64,000 bases of DNA from Mesorhabditis belari. Lineage: Eukaryota > Nematoda > Chromadorea > Rhabditida > Rhabditidae. The stretch covers positions 310,001 through 374,000 of the forward strand of contig CAUEEP010000078.1 in the NCBI GenBank assembly GCA_958450365.1. The letters run 5' to 3'. Shown piece by piece: positions 56,268-64,000 of the stretch. The notes below the pieces were generated by a model. It was not told where the DNA came from and did not search any database. It saw only the letters and a program-made list of their open reading frames with translations. The stretch's first letter is position 1. Each line of letters starts with the position of its first letter. Made by a program: the position numbers and the translations under genes.

Positions 56268-56760
56268 AAGGTCAACTTTGACTCAAATTTTCTCTATGTT
56301 CTTATCGGTGAGTCTACAAAACAAATTGTACTTTTTTATAACCAAATTTCATGAAGATTATTTTAAAACCAACCCCAAGTCGATCTGATTACTGGGAGTC
56401 GAGATTTGGAGTAAAAAAGAAGAGTTCCCAAACTCCGAGGCTCGCCACGGAATTTGGAAGGGTCCCCAAACTGCGAGACTCCTATTTGAAAGGTCAACTT
56501 TGACTCAAATTTTCTCTATGTTCTTATCGGTGAGTCTACAAAACAAATTGTACTTTTTTATAACCAAATTTCATGAAGATTATTTTAAACCAACCCAAGC
56601 GACTGATTACTGGGAGTCGAGATTTGGTAGAGAAAGGGGGGGTTCCAAACTCCGAGGCTCGCCACAGAATTTGGAAGGGTCCCCAAACTGCGAGACTCCT
56701 ATTTGAAAGGTCAACTTTGACTCAAATTTTCTCTATGTTCTTATCGGTGAGTCTACAAAA
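56268..56760. repeat. tandem repeat of about 208-233 bp
   Basis: Two and a half copies of a unit starting AGGTCAACTTTGACTCAAAT and containing CGAGGCTCGCCACGGAATTT; the last copy is shortened. The unit begins within 55990-56270 as well, where GATACCGTTTTTC forms a hairpin arm. Confidence 0.85.
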
Positions 56761-57050
56761 CAAATTCTACTTTTCTACAACCAAATTTAATGAAGATTCC
56801 ATTAAAAGCAACCATAAGTTCAAAAACCAAATGTAAAAATAATTAAAAGTCTAAGGAAAAATTCTTTTTGAAACACTGGAAAGATCTGTCCAGTGGACCG
56901 TTATCGGAAAATTTCCCTGAAATTCCCCAGCGCAAAGCCTGATTGGCAGGAAAAGAGAGGGAATTGAAGGGGAAGGATTTGAGAGGTCAAGGGTTGATTT
57001 TGTTTCAAAAGTGGACGATTTAAAAATTGGTAAAAAGGGGATACTAACTA

Positions 57051-57387
57051 TTAGGGTGGTGCAAAAGAAATTGACGGTAAATTAAAAAAAAAAGATGGCG
57101 TTCGACGGTGACATGATCACAATGGAATATTTTTGCAAGATCTCGAGCAGATCGGCATGGATCGGCAGGGAAAGTCAATGAGAGCTTTAGATCTATGGAA
57201 TTCTATGGATCTATGGATCAATGGATCTATGGATCTATGGATCTATGGAATTCTATGGATCTATGGATCTATGGATCTATGGATCTAATGATCGGCCTGA
57301 ATAACGTCCCTCAGCTTGACTTCGTTCATGACTTCTGGCCTCGAACCGTGCTCGTAATCTTCCAAAGTTTCTTTTGCACCACCCTAA
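57051..57387. mobile_element. 337-bp TA-flanked mariner-like MITE
   Basis: Begins TTAGGGTGGTGCAAAAGAAA, ends inverted (TTTCTTTTGCACCACCCTAA), TA on each side. It holds a GGATCTAT microsatellite (57190-57285). No transposase was recognised. Confidence 0.75.
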
Positions 57388-57875
57388 TATGAGATATTTT
57401 GCCTTCTGAGATGTTTTACATGTAAAAGTTTCTTCTTGAACCTTGAGATTCAGGGTTGGATTGGATTGAGATGCAGGGCTAGATTGGATTGAGATGCAGG
57501 GTTGGATAACATTACGATAGTACGACAACAACTTTAACTCTAATACAAACTTTATATCTGCAATGTTACAACAATTAGCAACAAGCCAGAACAGCCAGGA
57601 CAGCCAGACAAAGGTAAATTTTTGATTTTCAAAAGATGAAAGAGTTGGTTACAAGCTTGAAAAGAAAAATTTCACAAAAATTTGGCAAAAATCCAAAAAC
57701 GAGAACTTTATCATTGTCTTGGCTTTTGTTGAATGCAAAAGAGCAAATGGAAAGAGCAAGCAATGCAAATGCAAAGAGCTAAAAAATAATTTTAGATGCG
57801 AAAATAAACTTCAAAATCAAATTTTCATCAAGTTTCATTAAGTTAAAGCAAAAGCAAGCAAAAATTATCAAGAAT

Positions 57876-58523
57876 TTTAGCGTTTTCTTTATGAAAGAGA
57901 CAAAGCAAAATGTTTAAAAAACATTTAGAGATCTTTAAAACATTTAGAGATCTCTCAAAACAACTTCTAAACATTTAACATTCATTTTGGCAAGTCGATC
58001 ATACTATTTATTTGTTCAAAACGTGTGTGAAAGAGTTTTTTTTTTTTGAGAGAAAACTTTGGTTTGCGAGGGGGAAATCACGCGTTCTCTCACACACAAA
58101 AAAAGAAAGGAAATGAGAGAAAGTAAATGGGGAAAAGAGTGAATGGAAAAGATTGATAGGAGTCGACGGAAAGGGGATGCACTTTGAAATGATTGGTGTC
58201 TGGGGGGAATAAATAGCTAATAAATTGATGACATGTGTACTTTGCGCTCAGAAAGTGCAAGCACACCCATTCTAGAGCACTCAATTCTTTAGTTGAGGGA
58301 ATTTTAATGCAATCGAACCTCAGGAAAAAATGTTTAATTGCTCTTTTAGAATTAATGAGTCAGCCCTTAATATTCTTTGCTCAATATTCTTTAATATCCT
58401 GGCTATTCTTTGCAATTTTATTTGCAAAAGAGCTAAAGGTATTCAACTAAAGGTATTTCTGGATCTTATAGTAAAAAAGAGACTAAAACTTTGCGTTCAC
58501 TCTCAGATTCTCACAAGGGAATG
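57876..58523. repeat. 650-bp segment, clean copy
   Basis: From TTTAGCGTTTTCTTTATGAA to TCTCACAAGGGAATGG. The same segment recurs at 58731-59425 with satellite units interspersed. It has no recognisable gene. Confidence 0.8.
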
Positions 58524-58733
58524 GTGAACGAACTGGCCGGACGAACTGGCCGGACGAACTGGCCGGACGAACTGGCCGGACGAACTGGCCGGACGAACTG
58601 GCCGGACGAACTGGCCGGACGAACTGGCCGGACGAACTGGCCGGACGAACTGGCCGGACGAACTGGCCGGACGAACTGGCCGGACGAACTGGCCGGACGA
58701 ACTGGCCGGACGAACTGGCCGGACGAACTTTAG
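58524..58733. repeat. 13-bp GGCCGGACGAACT satellite, array 1
   Basis: About sixteen near-perfect copies. The unit lacks stops in several frames on both strands, so long 'proteins' appear in many frames; none is taken as coding. Confidence 0.97.
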
Positions 58734-59425
58734 CGTTTTCTTTATGAAAGAGACAAAGCAAAATGTTTAAAAAACATTTAGAGATCTTTAAAACATTTAG
58801 AGATCTTTAAGAACATGGCCGGACGAACTCCCAAGACGAACTGCCCGGACATTTAACCATTTTGGCAGGTCGATATACTATTTATTTGTCCGGACGAACT
58901 TGCCGGAAGAGTTTTTTTTACTGGCCAGAGAACTTTGGCCGGACGAACTGGCCGGACGAACTGGCCCCGACAAAAAGGCCGGACGAACTGGCCGGACGAA
59001 CTGGCCGGAAGAACTGGCCGGACGAACTGAGGAAATGAGAAATGAAAAATTGAATGGACCGGATCGAACGGGCCGGACGGAACGGGCCGCACTTTGAACT
59101 GGTTGGACGAACTGGCGGGAATAACTGGCCGGAAGAAATTGCGGACATTGAACTTGGCCGGACAGAAAGTGGCCGGACCGATACTGGCCGGACTGAATCT
59201 TTGTTGCGGTTGACGAACTGGCCGACGAACCTGGCAGGAAAACGTTTAATTGGCCTTTGGACTAACTGAGCCGGCCCTTAACTTGGCTAAAACTTTAAAT
59301 TCTGGCCGCTTGACCATTTATTTGCCGGAAGAACTAGCCGGATTCGAACTAAAGGTATTCCTGGACTTATACTAGGAAGAGACTAAAACTTTGCGTTCAC
59401 TCTCAGATTCTCACAAGGGAATGGT
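58731..59425. repeat. 650-bp segment, second copy peppered with 13-bp satellite units
   Basis: The same landmarks as 57876-58523 occur in the same order (AGCGTTTTCTTTATGAAAG, ATACTATTTATTTG, GCACTTTGAA, CTAAAGGTATT, GACTAAAACTTTGCGTTCAC). Between them the sequence is replaced by whole or partial GGCCGGACGAACT units. Origin is uncertain: gene conversion, replication slippage, or an assembly consensus artefact. Confidence 0.7.
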
Positions 59426-59880
59426 CTGAACTTGCCGGACGAACTGGCCGGACGAACTTGCCGGACGAACTGGCCGGACGAACTTGCCGGACGAACTGGC
59501 CGGACGAACTTGCCGGACGAACTGGCCGGACGAACTTGCCGGACGAACTGGCCGGACGAACTGGCCGGACGAACTGGCCGGACGAACTGGCCGGACGAAC
59601 TGGCCGGACGAACTGGCCGGACGAACTGGCCGGACGAACTGGCCGGACGAACTGGCCGGACGAACTGGCCGGACGAACTGGCCGGACGAACTGGCCGGAC
59701 GAACTGGCCGGACGAACTGGCCGGACGAACTGGCCGGACGAACTGGCCGGACGAACTGGCCGGACGAACTGGCCGGACGAACTGACCGGACGAACTGGCC
59801 GGACGAACTGGCCCGACGAACTGGCCGGACGAACTGGCCGGACGAACTGGCCGGACGAACTGATCCGGACGAACTGATCC
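59426..59880. repeat. 13-bp GGCCGGACGAACT satellite, array 2
   Basis: About 34 copies; the first ones alternate CTTGCCGG with CTGGCCGG in a 26-bp higher-order pattern. Confidence 0.97.
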
Positions 59881-60455
59881 GACGATTTCGCTACACCGCT
59901 GAAATGCAAACGCCTCTCGAGCATGGGGAACAAGATCCTCTATTCAATTGTTCATTTTATTATTGTTTTTGCGACTTTTTGTAAGCGTTTTTCTTTTTAC
60001 AAATTTTACAAGCGTTTTTCTTGTATACCGTTGAGAATGGGTAAAAATAAATAGAGCATCGTGTTCCCCATGCTCGATAGGCGTTTGCATCTAAGCGGCG
60101 TAGCGAAATCGTCAGATCGAGTGCGTTTACTACGCGAGCTCCACTGCCCGCTGAGTACTAGACTTATCCTGTGTACTTTAACCCCAAAATTGTGAACGTA
60201 CTCTTTCTGGTGCACTCAATCTTCTCAATAATGAGAGCAGTGTGCCAAGAAGGATTCGTTTCCACCAAAGTACACCACTGATCGTATTTTTCTGAAGTAT
60301 AGAATAATGGTTTTGAAAATAAAGCCTAAAACAACAAGGAATTGACCGATAACAACAAGGAATTGACCGATATACAAGGAGTTCGCGCAGTAAACGCACT
60401 CGATCTGACAAGGGCCGGACGATTTCGCTACGCCGCTGAGATGCAAACGCCTATC
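59880..60455. repeat. inverted repeat around CGATTTCGCTAC
   Basis: The block GACGATTTCGCTACACCGCT ... ATGCAAACGCCT at 59880-59940 is inverted at about 60060-60113, and appears again direct at 60416-60455. A composite of foldback elements is likely. Confidence 0.6.
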
Positions 60456-60708
60456 TTGATTTCAACAATAAAATTCAAGAATTTCTCGAATTTTTCTTGA
60501 GAAATGTTTACTTAGAAAAAGCGTGGAGAAATTTTTCGAAAAACGAAGAGTTTTGCTTTTTTTCAGAGACTAAACTGACACGTCATTTTGTCAATAATCA
60601 AAGAAAAAGAGTTGAGTCACAATTTGTAGTTTGACATGAAAAAGCATCTTCATAGCAAAATTTATAGCAATTTATAGCAATTTATAGCGAAATTCTAAAC
60701 GTTTTCCT

Positions 60709-63700
60709 TTATGGTAACGAAATTTTCTGCGTATTCGGATTGCTCAACGATCGGAGTCGATTTTTGAGTGACACTTTGAGATCTCCATTCTCGGATCCGC
60801 CAATTTCTGAGCCTTGTCGACTTCTCGTTGAATCGTCGACGAGAGGCTGCAATTGAAAATGTGTACTACGTAGACGAAGTGCTTCACTAGTGTTTTTAAA
60901 CTTTTTTGAAAGTAACTCTAACCAGGGAAAGGCGAGATCAAGCCCATCTTATAGAATCGACCACGCTGGGTTCGAATATGCTTTTAGTTTTTGCCCTCGA
61001 GGCCTATAACGCAAGGTATCTGTCTTGCAAGTTTCATGTGCATTTTTGATCTCTATTTGAGGCACAGTTTGAGGGATAGACTGGTTGTAAACATGGCTTA
61101 ATGGTAGAGCGGCGGCCTGGACCTGGCCAGGGTTCAATCCCAGTCAAAAACTTTTTTGGTTTTTGGCAATTGGTACTAGTAAAGTATTTTGTCGATTTTT
61201 GTCATATTTCGTATTTTGATTTTGTCGGATGTTTTTGCATTATCGTATTTTATTTACGATAGTATTTTGTCGGATGTCGAAGGCCTCAAATAGAGATCAA
61301 AAATGCACACGAAACTTGCAAGACAGATACCTTGCGTTATAGGCCTCGAGGGCAAAAACTAAAAGCAGATTCGAACTCAGCGTGACCGATTCTATAAGAT
61401 GGACTTGGTTCGAAGTGCAGAAAGTGCTTGCCTTTCCCCTAGTAAGGTGTAGGGTTGTCCCAGCCAGGGATTGTAAGGTCAAGCCAGACCAGCGCCGGGA
61501 TAGAAGCCAGGTCTAACTTAGGTTTTTGAACCAGGCTTGCAGCTCCAGCCTGATCTGAAAAAAACTGCCTTTGGAAGAGTACCTCATCTTTAAATCTGAC
61601 TACCCGCGAGCTTTTCGAGAATTCGGAGATCGATGGGGAACGAGAGGAGGCGGCTGTTGAGCTGCTTGATCTGAAATTTGATCTAAGAGTTGATAGAGAG
61701 ATGATAACTGAAGGGGATTTACAAAAATTGGATGCAATTGTAGAAAAGAAATTTTGAAAAGAGGTAAAGTGGAGAAAATGTGATTCGAAGCAAGCTTGAG
61801 GACGGTCTGAACAATAGTTTGTTCCTCTAAACATCAGTCTTTTCTAAACTATGTCAACTATCGAAAATTCTATAAGATTCTTTCTGTTTCTATTCAATTT
61901 ATCTAGTTTTGGTCTGAAGGAAATTGAAAGATTTGAGTTGATTTTATTTGATTTGATTTGATTATCATTTGGAGGTAATTTTTGACACAGGACAAATCAA
62001 GCCGATGAAGTTATTGTTTAATCGATTAAACTCTTATTACTTGATAGCTCTGAGCATCCTTGATACTTTCAAAGCATGATAAAGTGAGGTGATCGGCAGT
62101 TGAACGAATTTACAATATTTCTCGACAGTGACCGTAAAGTCGGGCACAAAATGAATGGATGTATTCGTTTCTGAAAATAACTTTCCAATAAATAACAGCT
62201 AGAGCTTTTTTGGGGGGTATTTTCTGACCAAAAATGTAAACTGATCTTTTCTGGTGCACCAGAAAGGATGTGTTTTCATTTTTATCAAGTTTTTTTTCCT
62301 CACAAACCATTTCCCCCTTGCAGAATCGCTTGCTCGAGTTTGTGGAAAATGATGTCACCAAGGGAAATCCACGCATCAGCTGTGAGAGTCATGTTGTTCT
62401 AAACTAACGTATTGTACTTACTTAACTGTACTTACTGTACTTACTGTACGTAACTGTACTTAACTGTACTTACTGTACTTAACTGTACTTACTGTACAAA
62501 CGTTTCAATGAGTGTCAATATATAAAAACTTTTCTACCTTTGGAAAAAGAACTTGCGCATTTCCCTCAATGATGATGATCACTCTCTTGCTGATGACACC
62601 GGCTTCAAAAAAGACGAACTGGCGGCGAGTCACTGTGCAGAAAAACCGAAAATCTTTGCTTTTAGAAGAAACAAAGTATTGCCTTTTTTCGAAGCTGAGA
62701 TTGAACTCACCTTTCTCACATTCTTTTCAATCATCATCTCCAAAGCTCTTTGCTCGAGACATTCACTTGAGAAAATCGGATGGTGATCCCGGAGATATTT
62801 GCAGAGAACTATCTAAAACGAAGAATTCGAAACTTTTTAAATAAGCGGCTGCTTGAATCTAGAAATATTGGACCCTAATCTGGGTTTAAACAAAAGCCAA
62901 GCCAGGCCAAGCCAAGTCAAGCCAGGCCAAGCCAAGCCAAGCCAAGCCAAGCTAAGGCAAAGCAAATAGCTTTTTCGATTTCAATTGGCCTTGGCATGGA
63001 ATCTCATCATTGAATTTAGCCTAAAACGTTGGGTTTTGGCTTAGAAATTTGGGTCTTTTTGGTGGGGTGTCTTTTACAGGGTGGCCACACAATTATACAC
63101 ACTTCAGAGGGCCTAGGTTGACCAAAATTGAGCCAATCGTTCTGATTTTTCTGGACGTAAATCTTAAGTAGATCTTCTGGAATGGTGCCCATTATCTAAT
63201 CGATTCAAACTTTCAACTTTTTTATATGGCTTTCCAAAGTTGAGAGCCGAGTGTGGCTCGGCCACGTTACTCATACTAAAATTGTGGGCCATCCTGCCAG
63301 GCCAACATGGCTTCTGGTGGACCCAGGCACTATGTAGATCAAAATTTCAGTAAAACCAGCACAGGACTTGGCTTGGCCTGGTCCTGGTCTGGCTTAAACC
63401 AATTTTTAACTACCTTATCTTCATTTGGTACTTCTACTTGTAGGTTTACCAACAAAAACCCACCTTTGTATGTATGGAGAGTGGCTCGGATTGCTTCTCT
63501 TTCCCCAAGAGGCTGTGGTATTCACGACTCACCTAAAACATCACAGATTACAAATCAATCAAATATCTAAAGCAATCTAAAGCATAGCTATTCTTGATAT
63601 TCATTGTATCATAACGCTTTTTTAGCTTGAGCTTCAGACCTTTGAGCGTCGTCTGTGTCGTTGCACGTTATCGGTGACCGCGTCGCTCTCATCATTGATC

Positions 63701-64000
63701 TCGGCCTAAATTTTTGATTTTTATTATTTCATTTTTAATTCTTAGTTCCCTTTCAAGAATTTCTAATCTCTACATTGTTTTTATTTGTATTTACCTGTAG
63801 AATCTCCTCAAGAATATCCTCCAACGTGATCACTCCAATCACCTCCATTTTCTTGTCGACCGATTCGACGAGGTTCACGGTTTCTTCCTGAAATCATGAA
63901 AATAAAGCTTCTGAATGTCTGAAAGCTCAAGGTTTTCTATATAAGTGTTTATTTTTCATTACCTTATCAAAGGAAACAATTGGTAAACCATTCTCAACAC
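60709..64000 (-). CDS. CNNM-type magnesium transporter, 3' part (partial at right edge)
   Basis: Membrane metal transporter of the CNNM/ACDP family; only the cytoplasmic C-terminal part is here. Exons at about 63963-64000, 63795-63887, 63640-63705, 62711-62812, about 62530-62632, about 62318-62398, 62041-62170, 61583-61670 and 60709-60846, stop TAA at 60711-60709. The reading gives VIGVITLEDILEEIL, the end of the second CBS domain typical of CNNM, then INDESDAVTDN, matching the family's 'E(I/L)xDExDxxTDN'. A cyclic-nucleotide-binding-like domain follows (VIIIIEGNAQ ... FVPDFTVTVEKYCKFVQLPI) and a Ser-rich tail. The exon near 62530-62632 does not join in frame with its left neighbour, so its edges are uncertain or the frame is broken. 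Introns carry repeats (60936-61405, 62405-62500, 62895-62955). Confidence 0.85.
60936..61405. repeat. inverted repeat in CNNM last intron with tRNA-like sequence
   Basis: About 135-bp arms (60936-61072 and 61268-61405) share TGCAAGTTTCATGTGCATTT and CCTCGAGGCCTATAACGCAA. In the centre, 61092-61142 (plus strand) reads TGGCTTAATGGTAGAGC and GGGTTCAATCCC, an A box and B box at normal class I spacing, but without a paired acceptor stem. Confidence 0.6.
62405..62500. repeat. TGTACTTAC microsatellite
   Basis: Tandem TGTACTTAC/TGTACTTAAC units in a CNNM intron. Confidence 0.9.
62813..63639. other. CNNM intron, no gene found
   Basis: Contains a short AAGCCAAGCC run (62895-62955) and GGCTTGGCC-like words near 63360. 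No exon or RNA gene was recognised. Confidence 0.5.

Larger units (their letters stand above)
51614..60708. other. 9-kb intergenic region between CNNM and phosphotransferase, repeats only
   Basis: No spliced gene was found. Contents are MITEs (51768-52046, 52677-53052, 57051-57387), a 13-bp CACAGTTACAGGG array (53663-53815), a hairpin at 55990-56090, a roughly 233-bp tandem repeat (56268-56760), the GGCCGGACGAACT satellite and its mosaic duplicate (57876-59880), and an inverted repeat at 59880-60113 with a third end at 60416-60455. An open frame at 52168-52350 has no recognisable domain. Confidence 0.6.

Noticed and set aside
58483..59984. Several overlapping open frames of 80-176 residues (GRTGRTNWPDELA, VRPVRPASSSGQF)
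   Set aside because: They are translations of a stop-free 13-bp satellite in many frames on both strands, with no signal, domain or splice context.

Overview
This is eukaryotic, nematode-like genomic DNA. It has AT-rich sequence, many short introns with TTTCAG or TTTTAG acceptors, splice acceptors 13-14 bases upstream of two start codons (as in spliced-leader trans-splicing), TTAGGC-type telomere-like arrays, and very dense MITEs and short tandem arrays. No species is named here. No bacterial operon, CRISPR array or virus was seen. All gene models were read by eye from splice-site and frame continuity, so exon edges may be off by a base or so.

Four protein-coding genes can be supported. (1) 562-18416, minus strand: the 5' part of a laminin alpha chain (EPI-1 / alpha-3/5 type) in 41 exons, about 1,670 residues. 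It runs signal peptide, LN domain, a long LE array, the LF/IV-like domain, a second LE array and the start of an L4 domain, and continues off the left edge. (2) 27371-36035, plus strand: a five-exon gene for a 120-residue secreted precursor with three peptides ending in Phe-Trp-Gly followed by two basic residues. This is a candidate FW-amide neuropeptide gene and the most interesting item here. (3) 45362-51597, minus strand: a complete 11-exon choline/ethanolamine phosphotransferase, about 389 residues, with an intact CDP-alcohol phosphotransferase motif. (4) 60709-64000, minus strand: the 3' part of a CNNM-type Mg2+ transporter (end of the CBS pair, cyclic-nucleotide-binding-like domain, tail), entering from the right edge.

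The laminin and the peptide gene are divergent, with about 9 kb between them. The peptide gene and the phosphotransferase are convergent, also about 9 kb apart. The transporter lies about 9 kb upstream of the phosphotransferase on the same strand. Nothing suggests an operon or a shared pathway: matrix scaffold, secreted signal, phospholipid synthesis and metal transport.

Introns and intergenic DNA are filled by mobile-element remnants: a pogo/Tigger-like element with a TA duplication, mariner-like and other TA-flanked foldbacks, a foldback family with an 8-bp target duplication, and tRNA-like sequences with B boxes, several with a long variable region. Over twenty tandem arrays were seen. Between 57876 and 59880 a 13-bp satellite alternates with two copies of a 650-700 bp segment, the second copy being peppered with satellite units.
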